Source: Clostridia bacterium (GTDB taxonomy: Bacteria; Bacillota; Clostridia; Christensenellales; Aristaeellaceae). Taken from it: a stretch of 64,000 nt of DNA. Made by a program: the position numbers and the translations under genes. Positions 15,048 through 22,555 of the stretch are shown here, in pieces. A model generated the notes under the pieces. That model searched no databases, had not been told where the DNA came from, and saw only the letters and a program-made list of their open reading frames with translations. Within the stretch, counting starts at the first letter, position 1, and each line of letters opens with the position of its first letter. The stretch is from assembly GCA_017431005.1 (NCBI GenBank), contig JAFRLY010000004.1:49905-113904 (forward strand). Direction: 5' to 3'.

Positions 15048-15584
15048 ATGACAGGTTCTGAGAAAAAACTGATTATTTTTACCGACATCGGGGATACCAT
15101 TATTGATGAAGGCACAGAGATCCGCGATGAGCACGGCATTGTGCTCCGGGCGGAATGTATTCCCGGTGCCCGGGAAACCACCCTGCGCCTGCACGAAGCC
15201 GGCTACACAATCGCCATGGTGGCAGACGGGCGCAGTGCCTCCTTTCATCATATGATGGATCAGCACGGTCTGAGCCCTGTTTTTGACGCGTGGATCATTT
15301 CCGAGGAGGTCGGAGAGGACAAGCCAAGCCCGAAGATGTTCGAAAGTGCCATGAAGGCCCTGGGTCTCACGGAGGCAGACAAGCCCCGGATCATCATGAT
15401 CGGCAACAACGTCATCAGGGACATGCGGGGAGCGAACCGCTTCGGCATCCGCTCCGTGCTGCTGGACTGGTCAGACCGCCGTTCCTTTGAGCCTCAGCTG
15501 CCGGAGGATGTACCCGCCTACCGCATTCATACCCCGGAGGAGCTTTTTCCCCTGGCGGAGCGTCTGGAGGCAGAGCTGTCATGA
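15048..15584 (+). CDS. HAD family hydrolase with altered motifs
   Basis: Cytoplasmic HAD-superfamily protein of 178 residues. Motif I reads IFTDIGDTII, so the nucleophile and general acid Asp are present. Motif II, normally Ser/Thr followed by Asn, is MVADGRSAS; motif III Lys is in GEDKPSP; motif IV is MIGNNVIRDMRGA, where the first acidic residue is replaced by Asn. It therefore probably binds a phosphorylated ligand but catalytic strength is uncertain. AAAGGAG is eight bases before the ATG. Its stop overlaps the start of the next gene (ATGA). Substrate unknown. Confidence 0.8.
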   Translation: MTGSEKKLIIFTDIGDTIIDEGTEIRDEHGIVLRAECIPGARETTLRLHEAGYTIAMVADGRSASFHHMMDQHGLSPVFDAWIISEEVGEDKPSPKMFESAMKALGLTEADKPRIIMIGNNVIRDMRGANRFGIRSVLLDWSDRRSFEPQLPEDVPAYRIHTPEELFPLAERLEAELS

Positions 15585-16279
15585 CGGACGCTGAGCTGGT
15601 TCTCCGGTTTGCCCCGATCCTGCATTTCGACCGGGCGGAAACCATTCCTCTTCGGGCGGCCGGTTATACCGTCTTCCGGGAAACAGCCCGCAGCCTTTCC
15701 TTTCCGGGGCGCTTCGTCCCGGTGCCGGAAAACGCCGCCTGCGTCATTGAATATGCGCTGTTCTGGCTCTACGACAGCCAGCACATGTATGACCTGGAGC
15801 ATATCTGGGTGACCGTTTCCCCGAAGTATGAAGTTCTGAACGCCGAGGGCAGCTTCCACGGCAAGTATCTGAACCTGCTGCCGGAGCTTCCCGGCTGCCT
15901 GCCTCCTGCTGACGGGCACGTCCATGCCTTTATCCAGCCCGGCAAGCATGCCGTGCTCGCCGCAGGCGCGCTGACCCGGCTTGTGCCGAACTGGCGGGAA
16001 GCCTGCACGGAGGCCGGCGGGCCCGTACTGATCGGCAATCCCTTTTCCGCCCGCTGGTCCCCCTCCGGAAAGGATCTCTTCATCCCGTCAGAGGCTGATG
16101 ACCGGCACAGCTTCCGTTATCTCCGGGAGACTCTTTCCTTCGTGCCGACCCTGGATTTTTCCCGGACGATGTCCGTCGGCGATATCAGCCCGGAGCCCTG
16201 GCCGGTCCTGTTTGACCGCATTCCCGGATTGATCGCGGCGGAATGCCGGCGCCTGGCTGAACTGTATCCCGACATATAA
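15581..16279 (+). CDS. Conserved hypothetical protein, Vps62-like flavour
   Basis: Predicted soluble protein of 232 residues without signal peptide. The front RFAPILHFDRAETIPL and the central YALFWLYDSQHMYDLEHIWV, with an H-x-x-D-L-E-H arrangement, recall Vps62/DUF946-type proteins, in which a similar DWEH motif follows a YW segment; this resemblance is from memory and weak. Conserved-looking His and Asp residues could bind a metal. Translationally coupled to the HAD gene (ATGA at 15581), with the DUF6273 gene 20 bases downstream, so the three are likely one operon. No function assigned. Confidence 0.65.
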   Translation: MTDAELVLRFAPILHFDRAETIPLRAAGYTVFRETARSLSFPGRFVPVPENAACVIEYALFWLYDSQHMYDLEHIWVTVSPKYEVLNAEGSFHGKYLNLLPELPGCLPPADGHVHAFIQPGKHAVLAAGALTRLVPNWREACTEAGGPVLIGNPFSARWSPSGKDLFIPSEADDRHSFRYLRETLSFVPTLDFSRTMSVGDISPEPWPVLFDRIPGLIAAECRRLAELYPDI

Positions 16280-16299
16280 GCCTTCCGGAGGATCATCCT

Positions 16300-16977
16300 A
16301 TGAAACGCATAACCGCATGGCTTCTGGCCCTGCTGCTGCTCCTGCCCACCGCGGCCGGAGCGGAGGCCGCCGAACCGGTGTTTTTCGGTCATTATGAGCA
16401 GGACAACAATCCGGATAACGGACCGGAACCCATCGAGTGGATTCCCCTGGCAGAGGAGGACGGCAGCGTGCTGCTCCTCAGCCTGCATATTCTGGACGTC
16501 GTTCCCTATAACGAAAAATATACAGACATGACATGGGAAGCCTGCTCCCTGCGGGCCTGGCTGAATGGCGCGTTCCTGGACGCGGCCTTTACGGAGGCAG
16601 AACGGCATGCCATCCTGCTGACGGACGTGGACAACAGCCCTGCTCAGCGCGCGCCGAAGTCTGTAACCGATCCCGGCGCCGAAACACAGGATTATATTTA
16701 TGTGCTGAGCTACGCGGAGGCTGCCGCCTTCCTCAGCAGCGATAAGGCCCGCAGGAGCGCGCCCACGGATTACGCCCTGGCCCGCGGCGCCCTGAGCAAT
16801 ATCGGATGCCGGGTCGGAGGCCGTGCCTCCGGCCTGTGGTGGCTCCGGTCCATGGACAACCGCCGGTACCGGGTGTCCGTCGTTTACAGCAGCGGCGCCC
16901 TGAACTGTACTTATGTCACCAAACCCACCGCCGGCGTGCGTCCCGTTCTCCGGGTCAATCAGGCAATGCTGCCGTAA
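16300..16977 (+). CDS. Secreted DUF6273 domain protein
   Basis: Exported protein of 225 residues with a signal peptide (LLALLLLLPTAAGAEA, cleavage near residue 22) followed by a single DUF6273 domain: the pattern EWIPL--LLLSLHILDVVPYN, then TWEACSLRAWLNGAFLDAAF and the C-terminal GVRPVLRV are hallmarks of this common gut-Firmicute family, usually described as a formylglycine-enzyme-like or lectin-like extracellular fold of unknown role. Last gene of the operon starting at 15048, with GGAGG before the ATG. No T-rich terminator is seen directly after it. Confidence 0.8.
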   Translation: MKRITAWLLALLLLLPTAAGAEAAEPVFFGHYEQDNNPDNGPEPIEWIPLAEEDGSVLLLSLHILDVVPYNEKYTDMTWEACSLRAWLNGAFLDAAFTEAERHAILLTDVDNSPAQRAPKSVTDPGAETQDYIYVLSYAEAAAFLSSDKARRSAPTDYALARGALSNIGCRVGGRASGLWWLRSMDNRRYRVSVVYSSGALNCTYVTKPTAGVRPVLRVNQAMLP

Positions 16978-17008
16978 CCCGGGAGCTTCCCGGCGATTCT
17001 GATTAAGT

Positions 17009-17104
17009 ATTTGGTAAATCGCACTTTTTTTCATTGACAAACGATGCGCTTTTCGCTACAATTTTTGTGCTAATTGGTTTAATTTTGAGCGATTTGATCA
17101 AATC
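17009..17104 (+). promoter_or_regulatory. Promoter with two flanking palindromes for the importer operon
   Basis: Excellent promoter: TTGACA (17034-17039), 17-base spacer, TACAAT (17057-17062). Two related palindromic sites bracket it: ATTTGGTAAATCGC at 17009-17022 and, inverted, GCGATTTGATCAAAT at 17089-17103 (the core GATTTGATCAAATC is a perfect 14-base palindrome). The arrangement fits a repressor that binds both sites, but the regulator is not identified. Confidence 0.65.
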
Positions 17105-17106
17105 TT

Positions 17107-17120
17107 CACACGGAGGTGTG
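17107..17120 (+). promoter_or_regulatory. Ribosome site in a hairpin loop
   Basis: CACAC-GGAG-GTGTG: five-pair stem holding the Shine-Dalgarno bases of the gene at 17128 in and beside the loop. May tune initiation. Confidence 0.35.
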
Positions 17121-17127
17121 TTTTCCG

Positions 17128-18774
17128 ATGTCACATGAACAGCGGATGCTCTCCATACTGGACAGCATGACAGACCGTGAGCTGCGCTGCCAGGATCCCT
17201 CCGGACGCTATTTGCTTACAGATTTCCATACCGATACGCGGCAGATGGGCTTTACGCTGGCCCATCAGCTCATCGCGCTGATTCATCCGCTGAGCCGCCA
17301 TTCCGGCAGCAGCGCGCTGGCAGAGGCAATCCGCAGGGGGCTCCGGTGGCTCCGGGAGAACCGGAAGCCCGACGGCTGCTTCGATCTGAGCGCGTGCAAT
17401 TTTGATTCCGCTCCGGATACCGCGTTCACCGCCAACGCGCTGTATGACGCCTGGTTCCTTCTGGATCAGTCCGCGAGCCCTTACCGCGAAGAGTTCCTGC
17501 CCTCCCTGGCTGAGCTGATTGAGCGTGCCTGCGAGGGAATCTGCGCCGGCGGCTTCCATACGCCGAATCATCGCTGGGCCATCGCCGCCTGCCTGAAGCA
17601 GGGCGCGCTGGTCACAGGCCGCAGCGAGTTTTCCCGCAGGGCGGACGACTACCTCGGGGAAGGCCTGGACATTGACGATGAAGGTGAGTTTGCGGAGCGT
17701 TCCGCCGGCATTTATAACGCCGTCAACGACGATCAGATGCTCCGTCTCTTCCTGACCACCGGAGACAGACAGTATCTGCAGGCAGCCCGGGGCAACCTGA
17801 CACTGATGCTTCGTTACCTGGAACCGGACGGCACCCTGTTTACCCTGAATTCCACGCGGCAGGACCGGGGTCACAAGGTTTATCCCTCTTCCTACTACGG
17901 CCTGTATCTGCTGGCCGGCTGGCTTTCCCGGGATCCGGAGCTGGCTTCCTGGTCGCAGATCATCTGGGAGGCCTGCGAAGGCGGCGGGCAGCTTCCGATG
18001 TGCCTGCCGATGCTTATGCGCTTCCCGGAGCTGGAAAGCTACGGCAAACAGGTCTGCCCGCGGCTGGAGCTCCTGCATCGCTATGATAAAATCTGGCCCG
18101 CTTCCGGAATCGGACGCTGGCGGAGAGGAAATCTGACCGTCACGGCCATGACCGGATCTCCCCGGTTCCTGGCCCTGCAGTCCGGCAGCGCCTCCTGCCT
18201 GATTTCCATTTACAGCAACGTCTGTGACAAGCGTCATTTTCAGCCGGAACAGATTGAACAGACAGAGCAGGGCTTTACCCTCCGCTGCCGCTTCCCAAGC
18301 TGGTATTACCTGCCCTTTGAGGGGGACCGGCCTGCAACCTCCGACTGGTGGGCAATGGATAATCCCTCCTCCCGCCGCCGCCAGATCCGGGAAACGCTGG
18401 AAATCACCCTCTCCGCGGCCATCCTGGAGGACGGCCTGGACCTTCAGCTGAAAACGGAGGGAATGGACAACGTTCCCCTCCGCATGGAGCTTGCCTTCAC
18501 GCCCGGTCTTCTGCGCGGCGAACAGTTTCTGACGGAGGCCGACGCCGGCAGGGCGCTGACGCTGCTTGGCGGCGCAGCGGAAATGAGCTATGCCTCCGGC
18601 GAGTGCTTCCGCCTGGAAAACGGCTTTGCCGAGCACAACAACCAGCGCCGGATGACCCAGGCCCTGCCCCAGGATCCGGACCGCTTCACCTTGTATCTGA
18701 CCTGCTATACTCCCGGGGAAAAGAGCCTGTCGATCCGCACCGTTTCCCGTTTCCCCCTGTCTCTGCAGGGATAG
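17128..18774 (+). CDS. Unrecognised protein, probable alpha-toroid carbohydrate enzyme
   Basis: Soluble protein of 548 residues without a signal peptide. The first two thirds look like repeated helix pairs of an (alpha/alpha) toroid, with aromatic and acidic residues typical of lyases and unsaturated-sugar hydrolases (WLRENRKPDGCFD, FHTPNHRWAIAACL, YNAVNDDQML); the last third is beta-rich (about residues 330-548), as in heparinase-like or polysaccharide-lyase proteins. I do not recognise a family with confidence. ATG at 17128 chosen over an in-frame GTG at 17116 that overlaps the GGAGG. It heads the operon of the LplB/LplC/solute-binding importer, so it likely acts in the cytoplasm on the imported oligosaccharide. 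Confidence 0.6.
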   Translation: MSHEQRMLSILDSMTDRELRCQDPSGRYLLTDFHTDTRQMGFTLAHQLIALIHPLSRHSGSSALAEAIRRGLRWLRENRKPDGCFDLSACNFDSAPDTAFTANALYDAWFLLDQSASPYREEFLPSLAELIERACEGICAGGFHTPNHRWAIAACLKQGALVTGRSEFSRRADDYLGEGLDIDDEGEFAERSAGIYNAVNDDQMLRLFLTTGDRQYLQAARGNLTLMLRYLEPDGTLFTLNSTRQDRGHKVYPSSYYGLYLLAGWLSRDPELASWSQIIWEACEGGGQLPMCLPMLMRFPELESYGKQVCPRLELLHRYDKIWPASGIGRWRRGNLTVTAMTGSPRFLALQSGSASCLISIYSNVCDKRHFQPEQIEQTEQGFTLRCRFPSWYYLPFEGDRPATSDWWAMDNPSSRRRQIRETLEITLSAAILEDGLDLQLKTEGMDNVPLRMELAFTPGLLRGEQFLTEADAGRALTLLGGAAEMSYASGECFRLENGFAEHNNQRRMTQALPQDPDRFTLYLTCYTPGEKSLSIRTVSRFPLSLQG

Positions 18775-18806
18775 CTGCCCCGGCGGTCCTCACGTCCGGT
18801 ATTTGA

Positions 18807-18837
18807 ATTGACGGAAGCCGTGCGCTCCCGCGTCAAT
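18807..18837 (+). promoter_or_regulatory. Intercistronic inverted repeat before the permease genes
   Basis: ATTGACG (18807-18813) and its complement CGTCAAT (18831-18837) separated by 17 bases. No -10 box or T-run is associated; probably a leader or processing hairpin. Confidence 0.3.
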
Positions 18838-18864
18838 AAATCAAAGGAAGGATGATGGAATTCC

Positions 18865-19839
18865 ATGAGCACCAAAGCCACTCCGTCCCAGGGGACGCCG
18901 CGTCTGAAAGGCAATTATTTCACGCGGCTGCTGCAGCAGTACTGGCGTTGCCGCTATCTCGTTCTGCTGCTGATTCCCAGCGTGGTCGTCCTGATTATTT
19001 TCAAGTACGTTCCAATGTACGGCGTCCAGATCGCCTTCAAGGATTTCAAGCTGGGCAAGGGAATCATCGGCTCGGCCTGGGCGCAGCCCTTCTACGCGGT
19101 ATTTAAGGATATCTTCCAGCAGCCCGTATTCTGGACGGCTTTCTGGAACACGCTGATCCTGGGCCTGATGAACCTTCTGGTCGGCTTCCCCATGCCGATC
19201 ATTCTGGCCCTGCTGCTGAACGAGCTGCGGCATATGCGCTACAAGAAGGTCATCCAGACACTGTCCTATCTTCCCCATTTCATTTCCTGGGTTACCCTGT
19301 CCGGTCTGTTTATCCAGCTGCTCTCTCCGTCGACAGGACCCATCGCCGGTCTCACCCGGCTGTTCGGCGGCACTCCCTATTATTATATGGGCCGTGTTGA
19401 AACTTTCCGCTGGGTGCTTGTGGTCACCAACATCTGGAAGAGCGTCGGCTGGAGCTCCATCATTTACCTGGCTGCCCTGTCCGGCGTGGATCAGGAAATG
19501 TACGAAGCCGCACTGATTGACGGCGCCACCCGTTTCCAGCGGGTATGGTACATCACCCTGCCTTCCATCTTCCCCACCATCACGATCATGCTGATCCTGC
19601 AGAGCGGCTCCATCCTGAACGACAACTTCGACCAGGTTTACAACATGATGAACGACGCGGTGTACCGTGTCGCCAATGTGCTGGGCGTATACACCTATGA
19701 CCTGGGTCTGAAGAACCTCTCCAATGCCGGCCTTGCCAAGGCCACCGCGGTCGGCCTGTTCAAGAACGTCATCGCGCTGATCCTGGTGCTGACCACCAAC
19801 GCCGTCTCCAAGAAGATCAGCGATAACGGAATCTGGTAA
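18865..19839 (+). CDS. LplB-type sugar ABC transporter permease
   Basis: First membrane subunit of a CUT1-type carbohydrate importer, 324 residues with about six membrane helices. The front region IIFKYVPMYGVQIAFKDF is the hallmark of LplB/YteP proteins, and the ATPase-contact EAA loop reads YEAALIDGATRFQRVWYITL. Partner of the permease at 19857 (17-base gap). AAAGGAAGG lies upstream, a little far from the ATG at 18865. No ATPase gene is present in this operon, as usual for LplABC systems that share an MsmX-like ATPase. Family sure; substrate inferred only from the neighbouring glycan enzymes. Confidence 0.94.
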   Translation: MSTKATPSQGTPRLKGNYFTRLLQQYWRCRYLVLLLIPSVVVLIIFKYVPMYGVQIAFKDFKLGKGIIGSAWAQPFYAVFKDIFQQPVFWTAFWNTLILGLMNLLVGFPMPIILALLLNELRHMRYKKVIQTLSYLPHFISWVTLSGLFIQLLSPSTGPIAGLTRLFGGTPYYYMGRVETFRWVLVVTNIWKSVGWSSIIYLAALSGVDQEMYEAALIDGATRFQRVWYITLPSIFPTITIMLILQSGSILNDNFDQVYNMMNDAVYRVANVLGVYTYDLGLKNLSNAGLAKATAVGLFKNVIALILVLTTNAVSKKISDNGIW

Positions 19840-19856
19840 GAAGGAGGTGCAGACAA

Positions 19857-20783
19857 ATGAGCAATCCGTCCAAGGCCGCTTTGAAGGAGCATAACTCCAC
19901 CCGTAAAATCAAGCGCTCCATCGGAGAACATATTTTCGATAAATTCAATTTCATTTTTCTCGGACTGATGGCGCTGACCATGCTGTACCCTTTCTGGTAT
20001 GAACTGGCCATTTCCCTGGCCGACGCGGAGCGCGTCGCCATCTCGAAGGTCTTCATCTGGCCGGAATACATGAGCCTGGAAAGCTACAAGAACGTGTGCA
20101 GCGACCCCAACATCTGGACCGGCTATCAGTGGACCATCATCCGTACCGTGCTGGGCACCTTAATTGCCCTGATCCTGGGCTTCCACTTCGCCTATGTGCT
20201 GAGCAAAAAATATTTCCCCAACCGCACCTTCTGGACCGCCATCCTGGTTTTCACCATGTTCTTCTCCGGCGGCATGGTGCCGGATTACCTGCTGATCCGT
20301 GACCTGGGCCTGATGAACAGCGTGTTCGCCCTCATCCTGCCCGGCGCCATTTCGGCCTACAACATCACGATCATGCGGAATTACCTGATGTCCCTGCCGG
20401 ATTCCCTGGAGGAATCCGCCCGCATTGACGGCGCGAACGACATCATCATTCTGTACCGGATCATCGTGCCGCTGTCCCTGCCCATCATTGCGACCGTCGC
20501 CCTGTGGACTGCCGTGGGCCACTGGAACGCCTGGTTCGACGCCATGCTGTATATCCGGTCCTCCGACAAGCAGGTTCTTGCCATTACCCTGCGCCGCATC
20601 GTTCTGGCGGGCACCAACGCCTCCACCACCTCCATGAGCGGTGAGGAAATGAACACCAACATGACCAGCGAGACCATCAAGGCCGCCACGATCATGGTCG
20701 CCACCATTCCGATCCTCTGCGTGTACCCCTTCGTGCAGAAGTATTTCGTGAAGGGCGTCATGGTCGGTTCGGTCAAGGGCTGA
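19857..20783 (+). CDS. LplC-type sugar ABC transporter permease
   Basis: Second membrane subunit of the importer, 308 residues, about six helices (first at about 35-55, MALTMLYPFWYELAISLADA). EAA loop: LEESARIDGANDIIILYRI. The segment GGTN-type FFSGGMVPDYLLIRDLGLM is typical of LplC/YtcP/YesQ permeases of oligosaccharide importers from plant cell-wall-degrading Firmicutes. AGGAGG is just upstream of the ATG. It forms the channel with the 18865 gene product and receives substrate from the binding protein at 20862. Confidence 0.94.
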   Translation: MSNPSKAALKEHNSTRKIKRSIGEHIFDKFNFIFLGLMALTMLYPFWYELAISLADAERVAISKVFIWPEYMSLESYKNVCSDPNIWTGYQWTIIRTVLGTLIALILGFHFAYVLSKKYFPNRTFWTAILVFTMFFSGGMVPDYLLIRDLGLMNSVFALILPGAISAYNITIMRNYLMSLPDSLEESARIDGANDIIILYRIIVPLSLPIIATVALWTAVGHWNAWFDAMLYIRSSDKQVLAITLRRIVLAGTNASTTSMSGEEMNTNMTSETIKAATIMVATIPILCVYPFVQKYFVKGVMVGSVKG

Positions 20784-20806
20784 TCCCCTCTTCCCTGTCG
20801 GTTTTA

Positions 20807-20828
20807 GGAAAGGCTGCGCAGTCTTTCT
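20807..20828 (+). promoter_or_regulatory. mRNA hairpin before the binding-protein gene
   Basis: GGAAAGGCTGC / GCAGTCTTTCT form an 11-pair inverted repeat (two G-T pairs). No T-run follows. Such hairpins in importer operons usually protect the downstream segment and raise the level of binding protein over permease. Confidence 0.45.
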
Positions 20829-20861
20829 GAAACAATAAATATTTTATAAGGAGGAATCCCC

Positions 20862-22484
20862 ATGCGCAAAATCCTGGCTATGATCCTTGCGATCGCCATG
20901 CTGCTGACCGCGATGGTGATCCCGGCCGTCGCCGAGGAAACCGACTGGTCCAGCAAGGACAAGATCAAGATCACCTGGACCACCTACTTCACCTCCCTGC
21001 CCACCGAAGACTCCCACTTCATCAAGTTTGTGGAAGACAAGTTCAACGTGGACATCGACATGCTCCCCATCGATGACAGCAACTTCAACGAAGTGCTGAA
21101 CACCTACATCCTGGGCGGCGACACGCCGGACGTTATCCGTCTGAAGGATCCCGGCCAGTTCGTCAGCTATGTCGAATCCGGTGAGCTGGGCGTCCTCGAC
21201 ATGGACGTGCTGCGGGCTCAGGCTCCCAGCATCTGCGCCGCGATCGACGGCTTCAAGGACGGCGCCTTCTGGGACTACGGCGTTGTGGACGGCGAGCCCT
21301 ACGGCATCCCCGCTGTCGCCCCCGGAAACATCTATCATCTGCCCGTCGTGTACAACCAGACCTGGCTCGAGAAGCTGGGCGCGGAAGTCCCCACCACCCT
21401 GGATGAGTTCCATGACCTGCTGGTCCGCTTCACCAAGGAAGATCCCGACGGTGACGGCGCTGACAACACCTACGGCCTGTCTTCCGACGGTCTGCGCGTT
21501 CTGTGGGGCGCCTACGGCGTGAACCCCGGCGCCTGCGACGGCCGCACGGACCACAGCTACTTCCAGCTGATCGACGGCGAAGTGAAGTATGCCGCCACCA
21601 CCGAACAGTACAAGGAAGCCCTGAAGGTCGCTGCCGACTGGTACAAGGAAGGCATCATTGACCCCGAATTCATCACCGGCGAGAACACCGGCGGATACTG
21701 GGCCATTTCCAACAGCCTGATCAATCACCGCATCGGTATGACCGTCCGCGGCAACTACTATCACTGGGTCATGCCCGGCGCCTATCAGCTGTTTGATGAG
21801 GAAGGCAATCTGGTGGATTGCGACGCCGGCGCCGTTGCCAAGGAATTCCTGGCTGTGAACCCCGATGAAAAGGTTGTGCTCGGCCAGCCCGTAACGGGCC
21901 CCTACGGCATGGGCGTGAAGAGCTGGAACCTGCTGGCTCAGATCTACTGCTTCTCCAAGGACGCCACCTCCAATCCCGACAAGTGGGAGCGCATCTGCGC
22001 GATCATGGAGTACATGGATCATCAGTATGTAACCGACCGTGCGCTGTACACCGATTATTATGAGACCCTGTACGGCGAATACGGTAAATACTGGATCTGG
22101 GAAGACGAGGAAGCCGGCGTGGCCCGCACCACCGCCAAGTTCGAAGAGGACTATCCGGGATTCGCCTCCACCGATCCCTGGGGTCCCACCCAGTGGGGTC
22201 CGACCCTGCCCATCCTGCTGCCCACCAAGGGCAATCAGTGGGCCACCAGCATCGGCTATGAAGAGGGCGGCATCGTGAACCTGGTGCAGTTCTCTCTGCC
22301 GGCCATGGCTGAAAACCAGAGCAACATCACCCATCTGAAGGACACCTGGATGATCGACTTCATCACCGGCGCCAAGGATGTTGATGCTGACTGGGATGCC
22401 TATGTTGCTGAGCTGAACGCCGCCGGCCTGGACAAGATGGTTCAGGAAGCGGTTGACTGGTATGCTTCCACCCAGGCTGAATAA
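20862..22484 (+). CDS. Extracellular solute-binding protein of the LplABC importer
   Basis: Substrate-capture subunit of the CUT1 importer, 540 residues, family 1 (LplA/YtcQ-like). A signal peptide is clear (MRKILAMILAIAMLLTAMVI, cleavage near AVAEE), then TWTTYFTSLPTEDSHF and the typical GDTPDVIRL motif. Odd: there is no lipobox cysteine in the first 40 residues, although Gram-positive binding proteins are normally lipoproteins, so it is predicted to be released or held otherwise. Codon use is strongly biased to C-ending codons and AAG, compared with neighbours, suggesting high expression. GGAGG site; a hairpin precedes and a strong terminator follows. Confidence 0.93.
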   Translation: MRKILAMILAIAMLLTAMVIPAVAEETDWSSKDKIKITWTTYFTSLPTEDSHFIKFVEDKFNVDIDMLPIDDSNFNEVLNTYILGGDTPDVIRLKDPGQFVSYVESGELGVLDMDVLRAQAPSICAAIDGFKDGAFWDYGVVDGEPYGIPAVAPGNIYHLPVVYNQTWLEKLGAEVPTTLDEFHDLLVRFTKEDPDGDGADNTYGLSSDGLRVLWGAYGVNPGACDGRTDHSYFQLIDGEVKYAATTEQYKEALKVAADWYKEGIIDPEFITGENTGGYWAISNSLINHRIGMTVRGNYYHWVMPGAYQLFDEEGNLVDCDAGAVAKEFLAVNPDEKVVLGQPVTGPYGMGVKSWNLLAQIYCFSKDATSNPDKWERICAIMEYMDHQYVTDRALYTDYYETLYGEYGKYWIWEDEEAGVARTTAKFEEDYPGFASTDPWGPTQWGPTLPILLPTKGNQWATSIGYEEGGIVNLVQFSLPAMAENQSNITHLKDTWMIDFITGAKDVDADWDAYVAELNAAGLDKMVQEAVDWYASTQAE

Positions 22485-22508
22485 TTCTTCAGTCCTTCCG
22501 GAAAGCCG

Positions 22509-22543
22509 GGAGGCCCGGGCTGATGCCCGGGCCTCCTTTTTTT
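22509..22543 (+). terminator. Strong terminator of the importer operon
   Basis: Twelve-pair GC-rich stem GGAGGCCCGGGC / GCCCGGGCCTCC with a TGAT loop and seven Ts. Confidence 0.95.
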
Positions 22544-22555
22544 GTATTCCTGTTC

